DNA of 29,407 bases from Sperchopsis tessellata. Lineage: Eukaryota > Arthropoda > Insecta > Coleoptera > Hydrophilidae. This document shows positions 19,321 through 29,407 of this stretch, one piece after another. Position numbers and translations under genes: made by a program. The number at the start of each line of letters is the position of its first letter. Position 1 is the first letter of the stretch. The DNA lies in NCBI GenBank assembly GCA_033557685.1, contig JAWQRN010000450.1, positions 1 through 29,407 of the forward strand, in the 5' to 3' direction. The notes under the pieces are model-generated. The model did no database searches, was not told the DNA's origin, and saw nothing but the letters and a program-made list of their open reading frames with translations.

Positions 19321-20880
19321 AAAATATATTTTCTTAAAGGCGCCTCCACCAATATTTTCCCACATTTTAGTTTTTAGCAATGCACCGCTAGCTATTGTAT
19401 GTTAATAACATCGAAATACTTGTGTTGTTATTTTGCTCCCGTATTGCAATCGCTACATAAAACTAACTTTCTTTGAGATAACGACAAAAATATTTAATAG
19501 ATGTTGATGAAAGTCGGGTGTAAGTGGGACCAAAACTTAGAAGATTTTGTCTTTTTAAACTTATTATTAAATTCATACATATATTGTTTACTGAGAAGGT
19601 GGTCTAAAAAACATAATTTCTCAGTAGAGTTAAATAGAATACTAATAACTACGCATGTCATAACAGTGTGTGCCAAAAACACGACAAATTTAAAACAGCG
19701 AAAATGAATTGCAATAAACACTCTCGCACGAGTTATTGTGGCAACATCATATCCTTGTGGAGGAAAGCAATTTACCTTTACCAAACAAACATGAAAATGT
19801 GGCCTATGTGGTAAATGGCCAACAGAGAATAAATATAGCCGCATGGTACATATTGTGAGGGATTGTGGGGAGCACTGGCCAGTAGCACATTTGATATGCC
19901 AAGCTCAGGAGCTGGGTACTTGATCAAGTATTTTTAGTCCGAATGATTATTGAACTGTGGATATAGTTATCTAGTGTGGTGTGCATTTGATAGATGTTAG
20001 GTGCTAGCTGTACTGGCGGATATTTATTTTCTATGCTGAATTTTTGAGGCGACGACGGCGCATTTGTTTTAGTGACAAATGTGGAACCTTTAAATACACT
20101 GCTGGTATGTGACTCACTGTTTTTCAATTTTGTGTTTTTCTTAACTACCTGTGCTACATGTTGTTACATCGTACAGGAAACGTCAAATTTGAATTTTCAC
20201 GCATCGTTTAGAAATTGTTGCGTGTAAAAGCGCATTTATATATAATTTTATGACGATATAAATGTTTACTAACTGCCAAAGTTATGTTTAATTTTTTTAT
20301 TAACATGCAAGCACACACATCATCTTTGACCACCCCTAATGATCTAATAAGTGAATGATTTTTATAATAATATTTGAATATGTATTTTTTATATTTATTT
20401 CGGTCATTATTAGTGATGGGCACTATCGAATAAAATAAACTATCGACAGTATATCGTTAACTATCGAAAACATCATTCGAATGATTTTTTAATTGGAATG
20501 ATATATGTATACTTTCATTTATTAATTTAGTCGAGCGATGGTTATCGGCGGGAGTAACTAAATGACAATTTTAAGAATACCTTTTTCAGTTTTGTCAGTA
20601 AATTTTAGTGGTTCACTCAAACTAAGTACTGCGTGATATTCCGATGAGACTGTCTACCTACCTAATAAGTACATATCAATATTGATATTTGCTTAAACAT
20701 GAACTCCCGCCTTGAACGGCTGCTTGGACGTTGACAATATTTAAAAAATTCCAACAGAAATACAATAAAAATCAAACTATATATAAATACACATACAAAG
20801 AATTAAGAAATATTATTATTAATATCAAAAGGTTATTATAAATCAAGTTATACTTTCCAAACAAATACATACTATAAATC
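19321..20880. other. Long stretch with no recognised gene
   Basis: I find no convincing coding frame on either strand. At 20413-20470 the sequence AGTGATGGGCACTATCGA is followed by three more TATCG motifs, which may be the end of an unidentified DNA transposon. The 116-residue minus-strand frame at 19844-19494 and its plus-strand partner have no recognisable content. Confidence 0.45.
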
Positions 20881-20881
20881 A

Positions 20882-22027
20882 TCATCATCATAATCAGTTC
20901 GTCTTCTACCCCTTATGGGTATAGAGGCATGGTTTCTGCTATAATTTCCATCTCCATTGCAAAACATTCGCCATTTTTGCCTGTTCTGCGTCATCCTCCT
21001 CTCAAGCTCAAAATTTCTGCCCCTATTCACTGTTGACCTAGACACTACTGCAGGCCATGATGTTGTTGACCTTCTCCTTGGTTTTCCACCGTGCGTTCTA
21101 GCCTCTCATATTCTCCTTGGTAGCCTATCCGTGTCCATTCTGCTGGGGTATCTAAACCACCTAAGTTGTCCTTCCGATATCTTATCCTGCACTCCCCTAA
21201 CTTGTATTCTGCGTGGAAGAAAATGTCTTATTCTATCACGTCGAGATACTCCTTCTATCCTTCTCAGAAACTTCATCTCTGCAGCCTGAATCCTACTCTT
21301 CTGTCTCTCCGTCTCCCATGACTCACTACCATACAGCAACGTTGGCACGTAAATGGCATTGTATACGTTTTCCGGGTTATCTCGCCCCTGTTCAAAAACT
21401 TGTCATTAAGGCATCCGAATAGACCTGCTGCACTTTTCAGTCTACTGTACATGTCACCCTCCATCTATCATCCCCACACCTTCAATCACCGATTATAAAT
21501 ATTTAAATGACGGCACCTGCTTATCGTCACCTCGATCTGTCTCCTCGATCAGCCCACCAACACTACGTTCGTCTTTGTAACATTCACAACCATGTTTCTT
21601 GCTCTAAGTTCCCTATCTAGTATATTAACATTTCAAGTAACTTTCTGACCTCGCATACACTACCAAGTCGTCTGTAAATGCATCCACTGCGATCCCAACG
21701 TATCTCAAGTTCCTATACCCCACGTGTCTCAAATTCCTATACACTACTTACAGTTGCTTCAGTTCCCCTTTGCTTGTCTTTTGCACATCATCCAGAAGTA
21801 CAATAAAAAGCAGAGGACTCAGTGTTCTGCCCTGACACAGACCCTGATTCACAATTCTTCTGATTTTTCATTTAAAGTTCTTACTTAATATTTGTTATCA
21901 TTGTATATGCTTCGTACTGCCCCTAATAGATTTCCCTTCATTCCCTTTACTCTCAGCACTTCCCACACGTCCTCCGTCTCACTCTACCAAAAGCCTTCTC
22001 CAGGTACATGAAATATAGAAACCCCTC
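20882..22027 (-). pseudogene. RTE-like LINE, RT C-terminal half
   Basis: From 22027 leftwards the minus strand reads EGFLYFMYLEKAFGRVR (catalytic palm box A), then GMKGNLLGAVRSIYND, then a degenerate middle part. LKSAAGLFGCLNDKFL follows, then LLYGSESWE, KFLRRIEGVSRRDRIR and QLRWF(R)Y, and the element ends in a TGATGATGATG tail at 20880-20893. The FADD box is not readable. It is continuous with 22774-23530; LTR-like copy C splits the two. Confidence 0.85.
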
Positions 22028-22773
22028 TGTTTGTTATGGGAGAATACGTTTTCGATAGGATCGAAATATTTGTTAGTGAATCGGATCTAATTGTTTACCG
22101 CTGGAAGAACTAAATGTTTATATTGTTTTTAATGAGCTTTTGAACGTTTCGTTTAAGATGGACGTACATTGTTTAGGGCAGTGAACTTGTATTTCTAGCT
22201 CGTTGGCCTTTGTAGAAGAATAAACTTATGAAGGGAAAATAAATATTATTTAGCAACAGTACAATAATTCTACCAAATTACTACTTTCATAGCTACCTTG
22301 TGGTTGTTTCTGGCTAGTTTCGTCTCTGGACGCAATGAAATATAGGAAGAAGATATCGGCTTGTAGATTATGGAGGAAGTAGTTAAGTGGTCAAATCATG
22401 TACACGAAACAAAGCACATAAGAAACACTGTGTATATACAATCACTATCACATGCCCACCAACTGATGTGGAACCTCAATCGGTGTTATTATGTTTTACT
22501 GTTAAGTTACGAACATAAATCGTGTAAACCTTCTTCGTCGTAGAAAACGTGAAAAAGAGTATACTAATATATACTCGTTCAGGTAGAGGCTGAAAATGAC
22601 GCTTTACGATAGAATGCTCCTTCAAGACAGACTGAATGCTGACTGAAGATAAAGTTGGAAGCCGTTAGGTTTAACAATGGCCTGGCACAGGTGGGGATGG
22701 TGACGTATTGCAGTTCTTGCGTAATACTAGAATTATCACTTCAGGGGTATTTTTCACTAGTGACGACTAAACA
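22028..22773 (+). repeat. LTR-like repeat, copy C, inserted in an RTE element
   Basis: The copy begins TGTTTGTTATGGG and ends GACGACTAAACA. It matches copy A end to end and copy B over its first two thirds. Its boundaries are confirmed by the host: the minus-strand RT frame reads KVLKHDK up to 22774 and resumes EGFLYFM at 22027 without gain or loss of a base. No 4-6 bp target duplication is visible at this joint. Confidence 0.8.
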
Positions 22774-23530
22774 CTTATCATGTTTCAATACCTTTTACTC
22801 GGTTTACTGGAATGCGAAGATGAGATCTTGTGTGTCACCACGGAAACCGCTCTGTTCATCCCCCATTTGTGCTTCCAGCCTTTCACAGAATTTATTTGTT
22901 AGTATCTTTTCACGCACCTTCTGCTACCTCCCTTCTTAAATAAAGGCAGTACAATTGTCATCTTCCAGTCATTCCGCACTCTTCGATACATTCCCTGATT
23001 CTCCCATGTACTATGATTATTTCTGGTGTTATATGGTCGTTCTTCTCAGCCTTCCTCATCTTAATTGATCTCAAAACCCTCAGGAACTCTTCCTTTGATA
23101 TTTCCTTGCCATCCTCCACATCACCGTCCTCCCACTCCTGCTCTTTCTGTTCTTGTTCATCCATATTTATATCCCCTAGCAGTTCCACATTTGCCCTCCA
23201 TCACTCGCATTTCCATTCAAGTCCAAGACTTGCTTTAGAGGATATTTCCTCTCCTTCCCCATACCCTTCAAAATAATTTTTTGTTTTCTGAGCTAAGCTG
23301 TTCCATTCGTCGCCCAAATTCCGTCCATTCTTTCCACTTTTACTGTAACACCAAATACTTCACTATTTTCCTCTGGTTCTTATATTGGGCATATATGTCC
23401 ATATTCCTCTCTCCCAGGTATTGCTTCCGCATTTCGTTCTTATTTCTTACTTCCTTCTTGATTTTGTCATTCCACCATGACGTCCTCTTTACATATTCAA
23501 CTCTTTTTTTTCCACATGCATGTTTAAAAT
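22774..23530 (-). pseudogene. RTE-like LINE, linker and RT N-terminal half
   Basis: From about 23530 leftwards the frames give RVEYVKRTSWWNDKIKKE-like residues, then QYLGERNMDIYAQYKNQ, WKEWTEFGRRMEQL and NYFEGYGEG. The RT start follows as EEFLRVLRSIKMRKAEKNDH and IRECIEECGMTGRWKMTIVL, and then LEAQMGDEQSGFRG (the box before the palm). Frameshifts occur near 22920 and elsewhere. The remaining RT continues at 22027 beyond the inserted repeat. Confidence 0.85.
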
Positions 23531-23920
23531 GCTCTCAATATGATTTACTTAAAATTCAGCCATACTAGAAATACAAACTATAAATTTACAAAATTAAGCT
23601 ATGCATTATGCACATGAACTATAATTGTATAAATTATTTATAAGTTAATTGTAAACAAAAAAAAAAGCTAAATAATATTACAAAAGATGAGAAGGATCTA
23701 GTGGAAAAGTTAACAAATATACAAATAAAATATCAATTTCTAGATCCACCTTTATGGATATTAGATTAAAATAATAGCATTTCGTTATATTAAATGTAAT
23801 AGACTTCAACGGTTATTACCTGTATGAATGTTGTTTCCGGGTGGAAATCGTGTAGAGGCTTGGCCACTCGGAAACAACGGTCATGCATTTCATTATAATA
23901 AATCTGTGCTACTTACAAAT
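23531..23920. other. AT-rich interval with one hairpin
   Basis: No gene is seen between the RTE remnant and the mariner-type element. The only structure is the stem at 23830-23878, listed separately. Confidence 0.5.
23830..23878. repeat. 15 bp inverted repeat with 19 bp loop
   Basis: GTTGTTTCCGGGTGG at 23830-23844 pairs with CCACTCGGAAACAAC at 23864-23878. There is one mismatch, which becomes a G-U pair in plus-strand RNA. The loop is 19 bases. No T-run follows, so it is not a simple terminator, and its role is unknown. Confidence 0.75.
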
Positions 23921-23921
23921 A

Positions 23922-25075
23922 AAGATGTCCCAACAAGACATTTTTTATAAAACAGTTTTTTGAGAAAATATCGAAATTTTTATTTAATCTTAAAGTAGAC
24001 ATGTTGGAATTATGTATGGACCAACATATCTGGTAAATGACCTCCGCGGCTTTGCGTCCTTTTGACGAACTTTTCAATCACGGTTTGGCATAACTGTGGC
24101 CAGATTTCAGTGGTATAATGTCTAATCTCCCCCTTCAAGGCTTGGGTGGTCGTGGGTTTGTTGACATAAACCCCAGAGAAAGAAGTCCAAAGGCGCTAAA
24201 TAGCACGATCTAGGCGGTCAAATCTAATAGCCCAAACGGGAGATTACATGACAGGAAATGTGCCGTGCAATAATGCCATTGTATCACGTGATGCGTGGCA
24301 AGAGGCAATGGCCTGTTGGACCGACAAGTGTTTGAGATCCATACCATTCATTTGAGGCACAAAAACTGGGTTGCCATGCCCCGATACGATATGACTGTTG
24401 TGCATTCCCGGCAGTGCCTTCGAAGAAAATTGGTCCAATGATGCCTCCAGTAAAAAATCCACACCAAAAAGTGACACGTTTTGGATGCATTTCCTTTTCA
24501 TGAAAGACATGTGGGTTTTCGTCACTCCAAATGCGGCAATTTTTCCTGTTTATAAAGCCATCAACATGAAAATGGGCCTCATCGCTGAAGGTGATTTTGT
24601 TTTGGAAAACTCACCGTTCACTTGTTGTTCAATGAACCAATTGACGGACTCTCTTTGCTGTGTATCGTCAGTTGAATGTTGTAGACATGAAAACGAAAAT
24701 ATTTCGTAAGAATACTCTACATAGTGCTTCTTGAAATGTTCAATTCTGCCGAAACAGCCGTGATGTTTTCTGCTGAATGACCTGGACGAACACGTGTCGA
24801 TAGTCTGACATCAGTAATCGTCCTAGTCTCCTCGAATTTTTCGAATATTCTCTTCACAGTTGATTAGCAAAATTTGGACGCAATTTGCGAAAAGTGGCAG
24901 TAAAACATTCACAATTTATGAAATAATGTTTAATAAACGATGTTTTGTCGAATAGCGATCCATATTTAATAATGGCGGACTGTCTACAATCGAACTGTCA
25001 TAATGGTTTGACTGTCAAAGCACAACAGCAAAAATTGCGTCAAATTTAAATTTTTCGTTCTTGTTGGGACATCTT
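23922..25075 (-). mobile_element. Tc1/mariner-type transposon, complete ends, dead
   Basis: Perfect 17 bp terminal inverted repeats, AAGATGTCCCAACAAGA, stand at both ends and are flanked by TA (23920-23921 and 25076-25077), the target duplication of the IS630-Tc1-mariner superfamily. The interior encodes a broken transposase on the minus strand. The element is 1,154 bp, about right for a member with an internal deletion. Confidence 0.92.
24040..24900 (-). pseudogene. Transposase remnant of the Tc1/mariner-type element
   Basis: A helix-turn-helix part reads TVKRIFEKFEETRTITDVRL near 24860, then RPGHSAENITAVSAELNISR, after which some sequence is missing. The catalytic part has PKRVTFWCGFFTGGIIGPIF in one frame and GMDLKHLSVQQAIASCHASRD in another, so a frameshift lies between. 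The second catalytic Asp, in the VQQDGA motif of the family, is replaced (VQQAIA). NVIEKFVKR-like residues end the protein near 24060. With shifts and a lost active-site residue it cannot be active. Confidence 0.85.
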
Positions 25076-25077
25076 TA

Positions 25078-26149
25078 GATGCCTTAAAGCAACGGTTACT
25101 TTAAAATGTATAGTTTTAGAGATATTTTTTTTTTTAAAATTAGAATTTTAATTTGAAGAGTTTCAGTTTAAATGGTAATTTTGAAAAACATGATCCCTAT
25201 TTTCAATAATTTCAAGTTTTACCGGAAGCTAACAACTTCATTATTTTAAACAAATTTTTATCCGGAAAGAAACTCATAGGAAAAAAGTAAAATTGAATTG
25301 TTCGAGTGTGTTCTTCAAAAGCCAACCAAAAACAAAATACTAGTTTTAACTGTGTTTCTAATTGTTGATACATTTTCTCTATCTTTGCTAATAAACTGTG
25401 CTGTAGTAAAGTTCTAGAAACAAAAATCGAGACCAAGACCTAAATAAAAAAAAAAACAAAGGTAATTAAAAACCATTTTGTCAATTGGTCACAGAGCTTG
25501 GCAGACTTTGTGTAAATAGCGTTTTCTGATGGCTCATGGCCAAACATTTAATTGTTTTTAATTCGCTATTAATTGTAACAGGATCTGCCTTTTCCCGTTC
25601 GCCCGTCAATCGTCGAAAAATTGTAAGACCTCGTAAATATTGTGAGATACAAAGCATCAACAGAATTACTAATGCATTTGGCAGGCATAATATTAACACG
25701 CAACATATTACCGTAATTTTGGCAGTAACTAAGGTATTCTATTACCTTTACATTCTTTTTTACTGTCACAACACTGATTTATAAATAAAACACTGCAAAA
25801 AGTACATCAGATTTATTTTTAAATATTCTTGTCCTCGTAAATTTGTAACAGTAGGGTCGAAAAGTTAGTCAAGGTTGAATTAGCTCAGAGTATATAAGAA
25901 AATATTCCTAAACGAGAAGCCAAACTTAAAAAAGGTTCTTGCTCCGTAGAAACTCTATGAATGGTACCCAAACTTCTCTTGCGAAGGGCTACTTATAATT
26001 GTATCTATTTGCGGGCTCCAATTTTTATGCTATTTTGATAATAAAATACATAATAATATGTAATAATAATATCTTTATTAGTCCAATAAAAATAATGATG
26101 TTGAAATCAATTTTCTTGGTATTCACTAGTTACCAAATTTTGTAGATCC
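25078..26149. other. No gene recognised apart from a weak candidate at 25536
   Basis: AT-rich sequence between the mariner-type element and the jockey-type LINE. No repeats or RNA genes were noticed. Confidence 0.4.
25536..25733 (+). CDS. Weak candidate exon: signal-peptide-like start and basic peptide
   Basis: From ATG at 25536 the frame reads MAKHLIVFNSLLIVTGSAFS, which resembles a signal peptide, followed by a basic stretch with RRK and RPRKYCEIQ, and then polar residues. A possible donor, AAG|GTATTC, follows 25733, and the frame otherwise closes at 25784. Nothing in it is recognised, it has a single Cys, and the flanks are plain AT-rich sequence. It may be a chance open frame. Confidence 0.15.
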
Positions 26150-28600
26150 TCTATTCCCAGAGGTGGATGGGCAGTATTGGCTAGAAATTCTCTGGATGTT
26201 CACCCAATTAATTTATCATCGTTCTGTATCTAGAAGCATTTAGAGGTATCTGGCTTAATTTGTAAAGTATCCTCTCGAAAATTTTATATTTTGAATGTAT
26301 ATCGGGTTCCTGATGGGCATCTTGCTGATTTGGAGCTGGTACTGAGAGACATTTTTTCCGTGAATGTATTCATTATTATTCATTACAGGAGATTTTAATT
26401 CTGATATTAGTAAAGAGTTTAACCAAAATAACCAATTGATTGATTCAATGTGTTCATATCGTCTTAGATATACGATTGGCGACTAAATTATAATTAGGGC
26501 TGTCAGTTAAACTTCCATCAACAACATTTATACAAACGTTAACTTTCCCGTCAGTGGACGAGTGTTTGATATTACTCTGTCCGACCTTCGAGGGCTGTTA
26601 CTTGCGGCTGATTATGATAATTTAAATGTTCCTAAGTTAAGTACGGTGTTCTACTCAAGAACTTTTAGTGCTTGTGACAAAGATACTTTCCAGAAGCGCT
26701 TATCTAGTGATGATTGGGCAAGTGTGTTTGCTGGGGACAGTCTTAACTGCAAGGTTGATAATTTTATCGGCACCCTCTGCTATCACATTGATATGTGTTT
26801 TCCTTTAAAGAAAAGAGTGGTCAGATCTGACACAAGGCGTGAATGGTATTCGCGGGTGGTGTTGGATAACTCCGACACCCTTAAAGATTTGTTCATTTTG
26901 CAGAAACTGTATCCTATCTTACATAAGTATTATTTCAATAAAAACGATAACTCGTTGATATTGAAAAACGAAAAAAGATTTTATAATGATAAAATTATTT
27001 CTGCTGAAAATAAAAGAAAATATATGTGGTCAATTGCTAACCGAATGTCTGGTAGAGCGAGTGCAAAAGGGGAACATATTTCTATAAATATAAGTAATCG
27101 GGTTATCGAACATCCCAATACTGTATTTAATTGTTTTAACGGTTGTTTTGTAGAGGCTCCATTCAAGATACTTCAGCAAATTTCAGCGACATCGCTTGAT
27201 CGTGACAATGGTATACCAATCTAATTAAATTATTGGTACTCTTGTCTTTTGGTGAACCGGAAATGCAATTTTTAATCCGCTGAAATCTAAATCAAAGTGT
27301 GGTATCGTTGGGATTCCCTGCAGCTTGTTGATGTATTATGCTCTGGGTTTGGATATCCCTGTTACTCATCTTGTCAACTACTCTTTTGAAGCAGGCCTTT
27401 ATCCTGATTGTTTAAATGTTTCATTGGTGAAATCCGTGTATAAGAAAGGAGACAGAAAATCGGTTGATAACAACGATTTTCGAGTACTGTATGCTGAACA
27501 GATTAGACTCTTATCTCGAAAGATTTAATATAATAAGTAGTTCCCTACATGGTTTTCGTAAGAAGAGATCTACCATAACTGTTGTATTGGAATTATACAA
27601 CCAACTACTTGTTGATCTCAACGCTGGTCGGACGCCGGTTGGTTTCTTTTGCGACCAAGTAAGGCATTCGACTATGTTGATCTTCGGATTTTATAAGATA
27701 AACTGTTTTACTATGGTACCAGAGGTCAAATTCTGGGTTGAATCATATCTGCAGGGTAGACGTCAAATGGTCAAAATAGTGTTGTTTAATGAAACTGGGC
27801 TGAAGGAGAGATTTAGATCTGAGTTACGCAAAGGTCAGTATTAACCTGAATGATATTGTACTTTCAATGCATAGTCATACTGACGACTCTTCCTTTATTG
27901 TTAGCGATGAGGGAGATATTCGTATGGAGAAAGCATTCGAGAGGCTCCTATGGGATCTTGATAGCTAGTCTGGAGAGAATAAGTTGTTTATGAACTTAAA
28001 AAAAACAAGTTTTATGGTTTTCCACAGGAGACAGAATTGTGGTTTTTATCCCTGAACTGTCAATTAATGGTCAGGTGATTTCACCGGTGGAATTCACTAA
28101 GTTTTTGGGTGTAACAAAGGATGATACTTTGAGTTAGTATAGACATTTTTGAAGCCTTGCTGGAATTTTTCACGCCCACGTTGTGTTGTCGTTGAATTTT
28201 GCGGAGGTCCAACTTCACTTCTTTATGGAATAATTCTTTGGGGAAACGCTTTTCATGTTCACAGAGTGTTTATCAATAATGGTATCTTAATCGTCTGCAG
28301 TCTGTATATTTTGGAGGCGGCTTGTTTTATTCAAAGAAACTGTAGTGTTCAATCTTACGATACACGCGCACGTAATAATATTCATTTGTGAAGGAACCGA
28401 TTAAATATGTGTATGAGAGTCAGCTTTCTGTCGAGCTTTGAGAGATAAATCAATGTTTGTACAGTGTTAGTGCAACTCTGCAACTTTAATGCTATTTAAT
28501 TTAATTTTGAACTTTCTGGTTTTTGTATCATACATTTTTTCCGACATATGTAAATACTATACACTGGAATGAATAAATTATGTTTATGTTTATGATAATT
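26150..28600 (+). pseudogene. Jockey-type LINE, endonuclease to 3' end, degenerate
   Basis: Endonuclease blocks come first: PRGGWAVLARNSLDV, then VYRVPDGHLADLELVLRDIF, ITGDFNSDI and an IYTNVNFPVSGRVFDITLSD joint. The longest open piece (26562-27224) carries the linker with CFPLKKRVVRSD, REWYSRVVLDNS and KYMWSIANRMSG. The RT includes AGLYPDCLNVSLVKSVYKKG, then SSLHGFRKKRSTI and WVESYLQGRRQMVKI. The catalytic box near 27876-27890 is HTDDS in place of YADD(T). A C-terminal LNFAEVQLHFF block and RARNNIHL follow, and the 3' tail has ATGTTTATGTTTATG repeats near 28580. Stops occur throughout. Confidence 0.85.
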
Positions 28601-28649
28601 CATATGAAAAATAATATAATATAAATACACATATTAGACACCACCTTCC

Positions 28650-29285
28650 TCACAAAACAAGCCTATCAAAAAGAACTTAAACCAATTGAACCATATACCA
28701 CAAAGATAAAACACCAAAATAAACGACAACTGACAATAACATATGGTTAACATTAACATACACCGGTCCTGAAATTTTCAGAACCACCGAACTTTTTAAA
28801 TATGATACCAAAATAGAATTTCAAACCACATACAGCACATTCCGTCGAAACACAAATAACAGTGATATTTTCACAAAATTCGGCGTATACAAAATATCTT
28901 TCCCTACATACAAGCATTTTTATAAAGGAAAACCACAAGGTCATTTTACCAAAGATACAATGAACACCTCAAAATATATCAAGACCCCGTTAAATAGTCT
29001 TTCGCACAACACCTGCTAGAAAATAACCATTCAATGGATACCATAAGTAATACAACGACAGTTATAAAACAAAAAAAAATCCCACACAAACATTACAATC
29101 CAAGAGCAAACATTTCTACGTAAACACAAATCCCCAGAAATGCTAAATGACCAGACAATACACCACAATATATCAAGACTCTTAAAGACAAATTTAAAAC
29201 ATACAACTCGTCTAAAGAATTACCATCTGACCGATAAACATACACATCCACCCCCACCCAGACCACCTTATCACATATCTCCCAC
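28650..29285 (+). pseudogene. Penelope-like element, GIY-YIG endonuclease remnant
   Basis: The plus strand reads YTGPEIFRTTELFKYDTKIE, then RRNTNNSDIFTKFGVYKISF and PTYKHFYKGKPQGHFTKD, then KYIKTPLNSLSHN and, after several broken frames, LKHTTRLKNYHLTD. GVYKI and FYKG stand for the GIY and YIG halves of this nuclease type, and the downstream helix NTSKYIK and NHSF-like parts agree with Penelope-like elements. The third YIG residue pattern is altered (YKG). The strand is strikingly poor in G and rich in A and C over its whole length. Confidence 0.75.
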
Positions 29286-29407
29286 AAAGAAGCATAATTT
29301 GTGAAGTTGTATCAAGGCATCTAGTTTGCCATCAGCCACCAATAAGAGCGTATCGTAGCACGTAAGTGAATTGATAGTGCCCAATCAAAGATTATTAGTA
29401 TATATAT
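29286..29407. other. Right edge, no feature seen
   Basis: Short unassigned sequence after the Penelope-like remnant, with base composition back to normal and ending in a TA run. Confidence 0.5.

Noticed and set aside
21213..21422. Plus-strand frames over 20957-21422 and 22655-23568
   Set aside because: They are antisense to RTE reverse transcriptase boxes that are clear on the minus strand, or cross the edge of LTR-like copy C.
28753..29287. Minus-strand frames with hydrophobic, Val- and Phe-rich products
   Set aside because: They result from the C-rich, G-poor plus strand, where the Penelope-like nuclease motifs are found.

Overview
The window looks like AT-rich insect nuclear DNA. It has short exons with GT-AG introns, a Rag GTPase that closely resembles insect and vertebrate RagC/RagD, and a dense load of decayed retrotransposons, SINEs and DNA transposons. 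I cannot fix the order; a beetle-like genome would fit, but that is only an impression. No prokaryotic features, CRISPR arrays or operons are present.

Layout. (1) 1-8099, minus strand: 5' part of a RagC/D GTPase gene. Four coding exons can be placed (8099-8094, 7991-7849, 1393-1165, 1074-897); the rest of the gene lies beyond the left edge. Its 6.4 kb second coding intron is packed with a MITE-like inverted repeat, a short tandem repeat, a SINE, a jockey-type LINE fragment and an RTE-like LINE. (2) 8817-10037, minus strand: three exons of an avidin-like protein with an N-terminal coiled-coil-rich extension; the first exon was not found. A tail-to-tail pair of SINE copies sits just upstream of its most 5' visible exon. 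(3) 10440-16213: two RTE-like LINE remnants in opposite orientations, then a foldback element whose loop is a tandem array of 31-32 bp palindromes, then another RTE fragment cut by an LTR-like repeat. (4) 17054-17448, minus strand: one exon of a predicted secreted, dibasic-rich peptide precursor. (5) 17780-23530: a Penelope-like remnant with a tRNA-derived SINE inserted in it (12 bp target duplication), two more copies of the LTR-like repeat, and a long RTE element split by one of them. (6) 23922-25075: a complete but dead Tc1/mariner-type element with matching terminal repeats and TA target duplication. (7) 26150-28600: a decayed jockey-type LINE, followed at 28650-29285 by a Penelope-like GIY-YIG endonuclease remnant on an almost G-free strand.

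The cellular genes do not form a pathway. RagC/D belongs to amino-acid signalling to TORC1 at the lysosome, the avidin-like protein and the peptide precursor are probably secreted, and most of the remaining sequence is layered mobile-element debris. Translations, splice sites and repeat alignments were done by eye; family names rest on remembered consensus motifs, not on database searches.
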